A DNA stretch of 13,643 bases from Bacteroidales bacterium (GCA_013314865.1 JABUEV010000016.1:1-13643); one strand, 5' to 3'. Shown: positions 1 through 7,618, counted from the stretch's first letter. A program made the numbers and translations. The notes: generated by a model from the sequence alone, not told the origin.

Positions 1-300
1 TTCCCTTGAATTAAGTATTTCCAGATCCTTCAGGGAATGAAGGCATATTTCAGGATATGTGGGAGTTGCCTTGGGAGCCGGTCCCCTCTCTCCCACTATC
101 AGCTCGCCATCATTAATACATATCTTCTTGTTCCGCAAAATATATTCAAAAGCACGGGCTCTTTTTACAGGGGCTGTCAAATCCCATGCTTCATCACTTT
201 TGTAGAACTGAGTTATGAGCAATGCCCGCTCGGCGCTTATTCTTTCCTCTGCTGCAAGACTTTGCGCCCTTAATTTTTTTACACGTTCAGATAATATCAT
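1..300 (-). CDS. Glycyl radical enzyme, N-terminal 100 codons (resembles trans-4-hydroxy-L-proline dehydratase)
   Basis: An open minus-strand frame starts with ATG at 300 and runs off the window edge without a stop, so only residues 1-100 are visible. The N-terminus carries features of the pyruvate formate-lyase/glycerol dehydratase superfamily: SERVKKLRAQSL at 4-15, ISAERA at 21-26, and INDGELIVGERG at 62-73, followed by PTYPEICLHS at 80-89. The last stretch closely recalls the start of hydroxyproline dehydratase (HypD), which turns trans-4-hydroxyproline into pyrroline-5-carboxylate under anoxia. The catalytic Cys and the C-terminal glycyl loop lie outside the window, so substrate specificity cannot be checked. 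It follows the activating enzyme gene by 19 bp, which supports a two-gene operon. Family is secure; HypD is a suggestion, and choline lyase, propanediol dehydratase or an unassigned glycyl radical enzyme remain possible. Confidence 0.85.
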   Translation of the reverse strand, partial: MILSERVKKLRAQSLAAEERISAERALLITQFYKSDEAWDLTAPVKRARAFEYILRNKKICINDGELIVGERGPAPKATPTYPEICLHSLKDLEILNSRE

Positions 301-319
301 AATATCCAGGTTTTAATTT

Positions 320-1120
320 TCAACCTCCGGTTTTTACCTTAATGCCTGTTACTGAGAACAGATTTTTTATCTCCTTCATCCTTTCGGAAGAAGGCTGTAT
401 TATATTTTCCATTTTGTATGGAATATTCAATCTCCTGTATTTTGACGATCCTGTTTTATGATAGGGAAGAAGACTTATTTTAAGGAGATTTGGTTTTTTG
501 TGCTGAATAAGGAAGTCCCTTATTTTTTGAAGGGTTTCATCATCATCATTGAATCCCGGTATTACCGGTATTCTGATCATGATATTTTTTCCTGCATTAA
601 GGAGCATTATCAGATTTTGAATTATCAATGTGTTTGAAACCCCGGTATATTCTAAATGTTTCTTTTCATCAACATGTTTCAGGTCGTAGAGGAAAAGACT
701 TGTATATGGCATTATTGACTGAAAGTTTTCGGGCAGTGAATAGCCGGAGGTATCAACTGCAGTATGAAAATCCCTGTCCCGGAATGCCTTCAGAGCTTCC
801 GCCAGAAATTCAGTCTGCATCAACGGCTCACCTCCTGAAAATGTTACCCCTCCTCCAGACTGGTCCATGAATACTCTGTCCCTTAATGCTTCAATCAGTA
901 ATTCTTCCACTGAATAAAATTTTCCTGCTATCTCCTCTTTTGAAAAAGTCTTTTCTCCTATTCTGTTTTCAACCACTATCTTTTCGGGAAGAGGAGAGAT
1001 TCCTTCCGGATTGTGGCACCACCAGCACGAAAGAGGACAGCCTTTCATGAAGAATGTGACCCTTATCCCGGGGCCGTCGTGTATCGAGTATTTCCTTATG
1101 CTGAAAATCAATCCTTTCAT
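320..1120 (-). CDS. Glycyl-radical enzyme activating protein (radical SAM, PflA family)
   Basis: 266 aa. It would use S-adenosylmethionine and a [4Fe-4S] cluster to place the glycyl radical on the enzyme encoded just downstream. The radical SAM signature CX3CX2C is at C28, C32 and C35, inside FFMKGCPLSCWWCHNPEG. HDGPGIR at 14-20 and the SAM-binding FSGGEP at 94-99 are typical of activases. YDLKH in the middle and RIPVIPGFND later also fit. Many activases of non-PFL glycyl radical enzymes have a ferredoxin-like insert with two extra clusters after the first motif. Here the region at about 41-70 is about 30 residues long and has no Cys, so only the single radical SAM cluster is predicted, as in E. 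coli PflA. The ATG at 1120 is the only start that gives the usual N-terminus. No clear SD is seen. Confidence 0.93.
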   Translation of the reverse strand: MKGLIFSIRKYSIHDGPGIRVTFFMKGCPLSCWWCHNPEGISPLPEKIVVENRIGEKTFSKEEIAGKFYSVEELLIEALRDRVFMDQSGGGVTFSGGEPLMQTEFLAEALKAFRDRDFHTAVDTSGYSLPENFQSIMPYTSLFLYDLKHVDEKKHLEYTGVSNTLIIQNLIMLLNAGKNIMIRIPVIPGFNDDDETLQKIRDFLIQHKKPNLLKISLLPYHKTGSSKYRRLNIPYKMENIIQPSSERMKEIKNLFSVTGIKVKTGG

Positions 1121-1221
1121 TGGCTATGTTGAAATAAAAATTCAGAATGAGTTTAACTCACGCTTAAGTTCAATGAAGCCGTTTAAGCCGGAGACGATTA
1201 GATGCTGTAAAACATAAGACA

Positions 1222-1281
1222 ATGATAGAGCCTGCGGCCGAGGCGCTGCATCATGAAACGGTATCTGAGAGCTTCTATCAT
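1222..1281. repeat. Inverted repeat with GC-rich core, possible RNA stem
   Basis: ATGATAGA at 1222-1229 is perfectly complementary to TCTATCAT at 1274-1281. Two more pairs (GC with GC) follow after one bulged T, giving about 10 bp. The enclosed 44 bases start with a strongly GC-rich block (about 1230-1250), which contains a small GCCT/AGGC hairpin and stands out from the AT-rich surroundings. A plus-strand terminator follows 3 bp later, so a plus-strand RNA is the more natural reading. In the minus direction it would lie in the leader of the activase gene. No known Rfam family was recognised. Confidence 0.35.
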
Positions 1282-1283
1282 AT

Positions 1284-1316
1284 AATTCTAACTGGCTGCA
1301 AGTTATGAATTTTTTT
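1284..1316 (+). terminator. Candidate Rho-independent terminator (plus strand)
   Basis: AATTCTAACT at 1284-1293 pairs with AGTTA-t-GAATT at 1301-1311, giving ten pairs with one bulged T. The loop is GGCTGCA, and a run of seven T follows at 1310-1316. Only the plus strand has the T-run after the stem. The stem is AT-rich and therefore weaker than the one at 1609. No annotated plus-strand gene lies upstream, so if real it ends an RNA made inside this gap or antisense transcription from the activase start. Confidence 0.45.
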
Positions 1317-1608
1317 CCACTCCGGAAAATTTTCAATAATAACGCAGATTTTAAAAAGGCATTTTCAGCCTTGTATCAGCCTGAATAAATCATTCTAAAA
1401 TCCTTATATTGAAATATTTGGGTGATTTTAGTTTTAAAGGGTTAGCATCCTGACTGCCAAAGTATTTTCTATGTAAGAATATTAAGTAAACATTAACAAA
1501 AGTTTAACATTCTTCTTCGCAACATTTTTCGTTTTAAAACGTCTATATATTGAAAAAGTTCTCTTAAAGGCCATCCGGCCAATTCTACGATCAGGTTTAG
1601 GTTAATTG

Positions 1609-1644
1609 AAGGAAGGATATTTCCCAGATATCTTTCCTTTTTTT
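1609..1644 (+). terminator. Strong Rho-independent terminator or attenuator (plus strand)
   Basis: AAGGAAGGATAT at 1609-1620 pairs with ATATCTTTCCTT at 1628-1639 over 12 positions, with one G-U pair. The loop is TTCCCAG, and the T-run continues to 1644. It ends only 54 bp before the M3 peptidase ATG and reads toward that gene. It lies between divergent genes, so it cannot end either flanking coding transcript. It must either end a short RNA or act as an attenuator in the peptidase leader. An outer stem, 1594-1604 with 1676-1687 (11 pairs, one bulged C), would enclose it. Confidence 0.7.
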
Positions 1645-1698
1645 ATTTTAGCAAAATAAAAACCATTTTTGTTAATAACCCTAAACCCGAAATAAATA

Positions 1699-3807
1699 AT
1701 GAAAAAACCTGTTATTATCTTATTATCTTTAATTGCTGTTATGCTTTTCTCATGCAGGCAAAAAGTTAAAACTGACAATCCCTTCTTCAGTGATTATGAC
1801 ACACTGTTTGAGGTGCCTCCTTTTGACAGGATAAAACCTTCGCACTATATACCTGCTTACATGAAGGGTTTTGAAGAGCAGAAGAAGGAGATAAAAGCAA
1901 TTATAACCAATAAGGCAGAACCCACTTTTGAAAATACGATCAAACCTCTTGAATACAGCGGACAGCTCCTTACAAAAGTGAGCAGGGTTTTCAATGCCCT
2001 TAATTCAGCCAACACCGACGATTCGCTTCAGGCTATAAACCGTGAGATAACTCCTTTATTTTCAAAACACAGGGACGACATAAATCTTAATGACAGCCTC
2101 TTCCGGAGGGTGGAATATGTTTATAACCACATGGACAATTACCGCCTTACAGAAGAAGAGAAGAAAGTACTTGATGACACCTACAAGAATTTTGTAAGAA
2201 ATGGTGCAGCCCTTTCCCCTGAAGACAAGGAGAAACTGAGGAAAATTAACCAGGAATTGTCGCTTCTTTCAGTAAAATTTGGAGAAAACCTTCTGGCCGA
2301 GACAAATGGTTTCAAACTGGTAATCGATAAAAGAGAAGACCTGACAGGTTTGCCTGAAGGGGTTATTGCACAGGCTGCTGCCATGGCCAAATCCATGAAT
2401 CTGGACGGCAAGTGGGTTTTTACCTTGCAGGTACCAAGCATGACTCCCTTTCTTCAGTATTCTGACCGCAGAGACCTGAGGGAGAAGCTCTTTACAGCCT
2501 ATTTCATGAAAGGCGATAATGACAATCAGTATGATAACAAGGAGATAATTGCAAAAATTGCAAAACTGAGGGTTGAAAAGGCAAATCTGCTGGGATATAA
2601 GACTCATGCTCATTTTGTTCTGGAAAGAAACATGGCCAAAACACCTGAAAAGGTTTTTGAATTTCTCGGTCAGGTCTGGGATGCAGCCATACCGGTTGCA
2701 AAAGCCGAAGCATCTGCACAGCAGGAGATAATTGACAGGGAAGGCGGAAAGTTCAAGCTTCAGCCGTGGGACTGGTGGTACTACACTGAGAAGATTAAAA
2801 AGGAAAAGTTTGACCTTGATGATGAAGTAACAAGACCGTACTTCAAGATAGACAATGTCATTGAGGGGATGTTCTACGTTGCAAACCGCTTATACGGGCT
2901 TGAATTCAGCAAAAGGGATGATATACCTAAATATCATCCTGACGTACTGACATGGGAGGTTACACGTGAAGGGAAACATGTCGGGGTTTTAATGATAGAC
3001 AATTATCCGAGGCCTTCAAAAAGAGGCGGTGCATGGTGTGGTGCATTCAGGAGCCAAAGCCGTGATGAGAAGGGAAAGATGATTTATCCGATTGTTACCA
3101 TGGTAACTAATTCAACCCCTCCTTCAGGCGACAAACCCTCACTGCTCACTACTGATGAGGCAAACACCCTTTTCCATGAGTTCGGCCATGCTCTTCATCA
3201 ACTTCTTTCAAACTCTACCTATCCGGGTGTTTCAGGAACATCGGTGCCGCGCGATTTCGTGGAACTGCCTTCACAGATAATGGAACACTGGGTAATGGAA
3301 CCAGATGTTCTGAAAGTATATGCAAAACATTACCAGACAGGAGAAATAATTCCTTCAGATATTGTTGAAAAGCTTGACAAGGCAGGTAAATTCAATACCG
3401 GATTTGCAACAGTCGAGTATCTGGCAGCTTCGCTCCTCGACATGGAGTACCACACCCTTGCAGAACCTGTTGACCTTAATATAAGAGAATTTGAAAAAAA
3501 TGTGCTTGACAAATATGGTCTGATACCTGAGATTAAACCACGGTACCGGTCGACATATTTCAATCACATCTGGAACAGCGGCTATTCAGCGGGATATTAC
3601 AGTTACATCTGGTGCGAAATACTTGATGCTGATGCATTTAAGGCATTCAAGGAGACTGGTGATATCTTCAACAGGGAGATCGCCTCAAAATTTGAAAAAG
3701 AGATATTGTCAAGAGGCGGAACCAGGGATCCGCTTGAAATGTACCTTGCATTCAGAGGCAGGGAGCCAAGTATTGATGCCCTGCTGGAAAACCGGGGATT
3801 GAAATAA
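1699..3807 (+). CDS. dcp: M3-family zinc metallopeptidase, Dcp type, predicted lipoprotein
   Basis: 702 aa, the usual length for a peptidyl-dipeptidase Dcp/oligopeptidase A enzyme, which cleaves short peptides. The zinc site is HEFGH at 493-497, and the third ligand is E522 in DFVELPSQ, 25 residues after the second His, as in known M3 enzymes. The C-terminal part has HIWNSGYSAGYYSYIW, whose tyrosines line the active site in this family, and the family ending RGGTRDPLEMYLAFRGREP. The N-terminus is a lipoprotein signal: KK, a hydrophobic stretch and lipobox LFSC with C19. The enzyme is therefore expected to be membrane-anchored and periplasmic, not cytosolic as in E. coli, and could finish degradation of imported or envelope peptides. 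The ATG at 1699 gives this signal. Its leader contains the terminator at 1609-1644. The kinase gene follows 41 bp later, possibly on the same transcript. Confidence 0.93.
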   Translation: MKKPVIILLSLIAVMLFSCRQKVKTDNPFFSDYDTLFEVPPFDRIKPSHYIPAYMKGFEEQKKEIKAIITNKAEPTFENTIKPLEYSGQLLTKVSRVFNALNSANTDDSLQAINREITPLFSKHRDDINLNDSLFRRVEYVYNHMDNYRLTEEEKKVLDDTYKNFVRNGAALSPEDKEKLRKINQELSLLSVKFGENLLAETNGFKLVIDKREDLTGLPEGVIAQAAAMAKSMNLDGKWVFTLQVPSMTPFLQYSDRRDLREKLFTAYFMKGDNDNQYDNKEIIAKIAKLRVEKANLLGYKTHAHFVLERNMAKTPEKVFEFLGQVWDAAIPVAKAEASAQQEIIDREGGKFKLQPWDWWYYTEKIKKEKFDLDDEVTRPYFKIDNVIEGMFYVANRLYGLEFSKRDDIPKYHPDVLTWEVTREGKHVGVLMIDNYPRPSKRGGAWCGAFRSQSRDEKGKMIYPIVTMVTNSTPPSGDKPSLLTTDEANTLFHEFGHALHQLLSNSTYPGVSGTSVPRDFVELPSQIMEHWVMEPDVLKVYAKHYQTGEIIPSDIVEKLDKAGKFNTGFATVEYLAASLLDMEYHTLAEPVDLNIREFEKNVLDKYGLIPEIKPRYRSTYFNHIWNSGYSAGYYSYIWCEILDADAFKAFKETGDIFNREIASKFEKEILSRGGTRDPLEMYLAFRGREPSIDALLENRGLK

Positions 3808-3848
3808 TCTGATCTGGCGTTTAGGATATTATAAATGTCTGAGGTAAG

Positions 3849-5912
3849 ATGAAAAAGTGCTTGTTTTTGATTTCACTTATACTGATATCAGCCTCAGATA
3901 TTTATGCATTGAAAAATACTCCTGAAGCTGTTCGGGGGACGCTTGACCTTACCAATATTGAAACGGAAGAAAGATTCATCATTAACCTTAACGGAGAATG
4001 GGAATTTTACTGGAACCAACTGCTTAATCCCTCTGACTTTAACGGGCAAAATGTACCTAAACCTGACATTTATGGCAGGGTGCCGTCGTACTGGACTGAT
4101 TACAGGCAGGACAGTATTAAGCCTGGAAAGTACGGGTGTGCAACTTACCGTCTTTTAATCCTGCTGCCGAAAGGTTTCAGGAAATCTCTGGCTTTCGATA
4201 TGCCGGTCTTTGACTCGTCTTATGAGATTTACGTTGACGGAAGACTTTATGCAGAAAATGGCAGGTCGGGCAAATCAGAATCCGAATCAGTACCAGAGTA
4301 CAGGAGGAATTTCTTCAGGTTCCAGCCCGGTTCTGACACAATATCTGTCTTAATCCATGTTTCAAACTTTCACCACCGAAGGGGAGGCTTCTGGCTGCCT
4401 GTAAAATTCGGCACATTTAATGAAGTTCAGACCAGACTGGCTATGTCATACGCCGCAGAATGGGCTACCATCAGCATTTTGATAGGTTTCTCACTCTTCT
4501 TTCTGATTTTCTATATGCTCTATCCCAGGGAAAAACTTCTGGGGTATTTCAGTCTTACCACCATCGGCCTTGCATTAAGGCCTATGGTAACTTCTCATTT
4601 CCTGGTGCTGAACTTTATAAACATTAACTGGGACTGGATCGTCAGATTTGAATATCTTGGAATTTTCATTGTAATGACCGGATGGACCTGGTTTTCAGCA
4701 AAGCTTTATCCTTCAAAAGTTATTGACCTGACTGCAAAAATTCTTACATCCCTTTTTGCTGCAGGAGCAGTCGCCACTATAACCACGCCGGTCAAAGTAT
4801 TCAGTTATGCGACATTGGTTTACTATCCTTCAGTGGTCATTTTGCTTGGTTATGTTTTATACTTCAGTATTAAGGGTGTGCTTAAAAAGCATAAGATAGA
4901 TTATATCTACTTTGCTGCTTTTGTTTTTCTGCTTGCAGGTGCAGTGCATGACATCAGGGTGTCGCTGGGCAAATCGGATACTTCTGCAGGTTATATTTTA
5001 TCATACATTGTTGTGATATTTGTCTTCATCCAGGCTGCCCTTCTGCTTTATAACTGGGTTAAGGCATTTGAGGAAAAGGAAAGACTTCACAGGGAACTTG
5101 AGTTTCTGAACAGGAACCTTGAGAAAATGGTAAATGACAGGACAAGCGAAATTAAAGCACGACAGACTGAGATTGAAAACCAGAGCAGGAGAATTGCCCT
5201 TCAAAATAAACAGCTGTCTGAAACCCTGCAGATAAAGAATAAAATATTCTCGGTAATAGCTCACGATCTGCGAAGCCCTGTTGTGAATATTCTTTATATG
5301 CTTAACCTGCTGAAAGAGAAAGAGTACAAAGACAAATTTGACACTTTTGCAAACGCCAGTATCCAGTATGCACAACAGGTTATCAGCCTTCTTGAAAACA
5401 TGCTTGTATGGGGACGAGGACAGGAAGAAAAGATTAAATTCTCACCCGAGAAACGTGATCTGGCAGACATAATCCTGACCAACCTTAGTATTTTCAAGGA
5501 AAGCGCTGATAAAAAACAGATATCAATGAACTTCACACAGATTGGAAATTCAAAAGCCTACATTGACAAAGACCTTCTTGACATCATTATCAGGAACCTT
5601 CTGTCAAATGCCATCAAATATACCCCGAGGGGAGGAAGAGTCAGCATTCTGCTTAAGGATAAGACATTAACAGGAAATGGTATAATGATAAAGGTCTGTG
5701 ATAACGGAATCGGAATACCGCCTGTAAGGCAGAAGTATCTATTTACAACAACAGAAATGGATAGCACGCCTGGTACTGAAAATGAAAAAGGTACTGGACT
5801 CGGCTTAAAACTGTGCAGTGAACTGGTTAAAATACATAACGGAACAATTACCGTCGAAAGCAAGCAGGGTGAAGGCACGTGTTTCATTATCGAACTGCCC
5901 GATAAGGAATGA
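3849..5912 (+). CDS. 7TMR-DISM sensor histidine kinase
   Basis: 687 aa. A signal peptide (about 1-21) is followed by a periplasmic beta-sandwich sensor region (about 25-195; NGEWEFYW near its start), as in 7TMR-DISM extracellular domains that often bind carbohydrates or other small ligands. Seven hydrophobic segments span about 202-403. A charged, probably coiled-coil linker (about 405-460) leads to a HisKA domain with phospho-acceptor H472 in VIAHDLRSP. The ATPase domain has N-box N583/N587 (RNLLSNAIKYT), DNGIGIP and GTGLGL. It should autophosphorylate and pass phosphate to a response regulator, but no receiver domain is fused and no regulator is encoded nearby, so it is an orphan here. An unusually good SD for this group, GAGGT at 3841-3845, supports the start. 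Ligand and output are unknown. Confidence 0.92.
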   Translation: MKKCLFLISLILISASDIYALKNTPEAVRGTLDLTNIETEERFIINLNGEWEFYWNQLLNPSDFNGQNVPKPDIYGRVPSYWTDYRQDSIKPGKYGCATYRLLILLPKGFRKSLAFDMPVFDSSYEIYVDGRLYAENGRSGKSESESVPEYRRNFFRFQPGSDTISVLIHVSNFHHRRGGFWLPVKFGTFNEVQTRLAMSYAAEWATISILIGFSLFFLIFYMLYPREKLLGYFSLTTIGLALRPMVTSHFLVLNFININWDWIVRFEYLGIFIVMTGWTWFSAKLYPSKVIDLTAKILTSLFAAGAVATITTPVKVFSYATLVYYPSVVILLGYVLYFSIKGVLKKHKIDYIYFAAFVFLLAGAVHDIRVSLGKSDTSAGYILSYIVVIFVFIQAALLLYNWVKAFEEKERLHRELEFLNRNLEKMVNDRTSEIKARQTEIENQSRRIALQNKQLSETLQIKNKIFSVIAHDLRSPVVNILYMLNLLKEKEYKDKFDTFANASIQYAQQVISLLENMLVWGRGQEEKIKFSPEKRDLADIILTNLSIFKESADKKQISMNFTQIGNSKAYIDKDLLDIIIRNLLSNAIKYTPRGGRVSILLKDKTLTGNGIMIKVCDNGIGIPPVRQKYLFTTTEMDSTPGTENEKGTGLGLKLCSELVKIHNGTITVESKQGEGTCFIIELPDKE

Positions 5913-5934
5913 GCCAGTCATAAAAAAACTCCGG

Positions 5935-6606
5935 TTAATCAATCAGCAATGATAACAGTTTCTGCCTTTGAAGAATAGTTATCTTTTTGCCTTTGGCTTC
6001 AATTATGCCTTCCTCTTCAAGTTTTCCAAGTTCACGGCCAACCGATGGACGGGTGACACCAAACAGGTCTGCAAGCTCACTTTGTGTAACATCCAGTATA
6101 ACAGATCCTTCTCCTTTTCCGCTTTTTTTAAGTAGATAATGGGCGAGCTTCTTCCTTATGGTTTTAAAATTCAGAAATCTGATTTTTTCCGATAGAAACT
6201 GCGAACGGTTCGAAATCATGTCGAGGTAATTTATCAGAATCCTGTCGTTCCTCATCAGAAGCTTTAAAAGATCAGATCGTAAAATTACCAGCAATTCTGT
6301 AGGATTTACAGCAATAACGTTTACAGGATATTCATTTCTGTTGCCGAACAGAAAAGCTGCCGCAAGGGCACCTGAGGCAGTAATATTTTCAATCCTTATA
6401 ACCTTTCCTCCTTCACTTATCATTTCTCCCTTTACATCACCGCTTAGAACCAGCATGAGCGATTCAACCTTCTCTCCGTTGAGGGCAATAATTTCTCCTG
6501 GATTAAATTTCCTGATTCTGTAAGGAACGTTCCTGATTATCTCTTCAATCTCTGTCAGACTGATTCCCCTGAAGAGAGGATTTTTCAAAAGCACATTATA
6601 ATCCAT
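5935..6606 (-). CDS. Crp/Fnr-family transcription regulator
   Basis: 223 aa from ATG 6606. Residues about 8-120 form a cyclic-nucleotide-binding-like beta-roll (NPLFRGIS, then FNPGEIIALNGEKVESLMLVLSGDVKGE in pieces), followed by the dimerisation helix and a winged helix-turn-helix at about 174-200 (TQSELADLFGVTRPSVGREL). The Arg and Ser of the cAMP-binding cassette are not evident, and there is no N-terminal Cys cluster like that of oxygen-sensing Fnr, so the signal is unknown; haem or redox sensing is possible. The frame stays open to an ATG at 6660, but that start would lie inside the palindrome at 6653-6668 and add 18 unrelated residues. The internal MDYNVLLKNPLFRG start looks like normal family N-termini. 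It is divergent from the ferredoxin-like gene, the usual layout for a local regulator and its target. Confidence 0.9.
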   Translation of the reverse strand: MDYNVLLKNPLFRGISLTEIEEIIRNVPYRIRKFNPGEIIALNGEKVESLMLVLSGDVKGEMISEGGKVIRIENITASGALAAAFLFGNRNEYPVNVIAVNPTELLVILRSDLLKLLMRNDRILINYLDMISNRSQFLSEKIRFLNFKTIRKKLAHYLLKKSGKGEGSVILDVTQSELADLFGVTRPSVGRELGKLEEEGIIEAKGKKITILQRQKLLSLLID

Positions 6607-6652
6607 CGTTTTTCTGTAAAAATAACAGAATTTGTTATGATTTCTGTTGTTT

Positions 6653-6668
6653 TGTAACATTTGTTACA
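6653..6668. promoter_or_regulatory. Perfect palindrome, likely Crp/Fnr-type operator
   Basis: TGTAACA-TT-TGTTACA: two perfect 7-bp arms around a 2-bp centre, equivalent to TGTAAC-N4-GTTACA, the size and symmetry of a Crp/Fnr dimer site. It lies 46 bp upstream of the regulator ATG (6606) and 44 bp upstream of the ferredoxin-like ATG (6713), so one site could serve both genes. No second full copy was seen in the window, only half sites. That the adjacent regulator binds it is inference. Confidence 0.65.
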
Positions 6669-6712
6669 TTTTCTGAAACTGCTCATCCTTACTTTTGAAA
6701 CAAAAAATAACT

Positions 6713-7618
6713 ATGGAAAGAGAGATCATTAAAATTGATGAAAGCTTGTGTGACGGATGCGGATTGTGTGTTCCGAACTGCCATGAAGGTGCCATTCAGG
6801 TTATCGACGGCAAGGCGAGGCTGGTAAGCGAGTTATTGTGTGACGGTCTTGGCGCCTGCATAGGGCATTGTCCGCAGGGTGCAATAACTATTGAAAAAAG
6901 AGAAGCTGAACCATACAATGAAATAAGCGTCATAAGCGAAATGAAGGATAAAGGGCTGAAGACAGTTGTGGCGCATTTCAGGCATTTAAAAGACCATGGA
7001 GAGAGTGAGTATCTTCATGAAGGAATAGATTACCTTCAAAAACACAGAGAAGGACTAAGCTTTAATCCGGACGATGTTTTAAGGGAACTGGGATTAAATG
7101 TTGCCGGTGTTTCAACCTCTGCGGGCCATGTTCACAATCATAGTCAACACATGCATCATGGCGGCGGCTGTCCGGGATCAAAGGAAAAGGTCATTAAACA
7201 TAATGTGGAGAATGAGAAGTATGAGGGGCATCAGCCTTCAGAGCTTCGTCACTGGCCGGTGCAGATGCACCTGATAAATCCGAATGCTTCATATTTTCGG
7301 GGAGCTGACCTGCTTCTTGCAGCAGATTGTGTGGCTTTCAGTAAAGGTGATTTTCACAGCAGACATCTCAGAGGCAAGGCCTTGGCAATAGCCTGTCCCA
7401 AACTTGACAGAAACACGGAGATATATGTCGAAAAAATTAAAACTCTTGTCGAGTCGGCTCGTGTAAACACGATAACGGTTATGATGATGGAAGTGCCATG
7501 CTGCGGAGGTCTCCTGCAGATGGTAAAGGAAGCTCTTTCGAAAACCACGGTAAAAGTCCCTGTGAAAAAAATCATAGTAAGTATCGAGGGTACAATCCTT
7601 CAGGAAGAATGGATTTAA
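6713..7618 (+). CDS. Dicluster ferredoxin-like protein with His-rich linker
   Basis: 301 aa from ATG 6713; a TTG at 6695 would add six residues and is less likely. Residues 1-61 form a bacterial ferredoxin fold. The first motif is complete (C13, C16, C19, C23). The second is CDGLGACIGHC, with C43, C49 and C53 but Leu at 46 where the second Cys is expected, so that cluster may be [3Fe-4S] or have another ligand. I recall this CDGLGAC form as characteristic of this ferredoxin-like group. A linker at about 138-155 is rich in His (HVHNHSQHMHHGGGCPGS), suggesting metal binding. The rest has conserved-looking Cys: C206, C228 (ACPKLD) and C263/C264 (VPCCGG). Such proteins are electron carriers or redox modules. 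The neighbouring Crp/Fnr gene and shared palindrome suggest redox- or nitrogen-oxide-responsive expression, but the partner enzyme is not in the window. Confidence 0.82.
   Translation: MEREIIKIDESLCDGCGLCVPNCHEGAIQVIDGKARLVSELLCDGLGACIGHCPQGAITIEKREAEPYNEISVISEMKDKGLKTVVAHFRHLKDHGESEYLHEGIDYLQKHREGLSFNPDDVLRELGLNVAGVSTSAGHVHNHSQHMHHGGGCPGSKEKVIKHNVENEKYEGHQPSELRHWPVQMHLINPNASYFRGADLLLAADCVAFSKGDFHSRHLRGKALAIACPKLDRNTEIYVEKIKTLVESARVNTITVMMMEVPCCGGLLQMVKEALSKTTVKVPVKKIIVSIEGTILQEEWI

Larger units (their letters stand above)
1121..1698. other. 578-bp structured intergenic region between divergent genes
   Basis: No convincing protein gene is visible; the open frames here have no family features. 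It should hold the promoters of the activase gene (minus) and the M3 peptidase gene (plus), but no full TTTG/TAnnTTTG promoter was found. It does contain several inverted repeats. These are a 13-bp palindrome TGAGTT-T-AACTCA at 1148-1160, a 6-bp stem GCTTAA/TTAAGC (1162-1167 with 1183-1188), an 8-bp stem at 1222-1281, and two plus-strand terminators (1284-1316 and 1609-1644). The stretch 1320-1555 is AT-rich, and nothing was recognised in it. Confidence 0.6.

Noticed and set aside
37..273. Plus-strand open frame of 78 codons
   Set aside because: It is antisense to the glycyl radical enzyme N-terminus, which has clear family motifs.
1142..1336. Minus-strand open frame of 64 codons upstream of the activase gene
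   Set aside because: No family features, and it covers the inverted repeats and terminator-like hairpin, so chance is more likely than a gene.
6607..6660. Longer start (ATG 6660) for the Crp/Fnr regulator
   Set aside because: It lies inside the perfect palindrome and adds an unrelated 18-residue extension; ATG 6606 gives a typical N-terminus.
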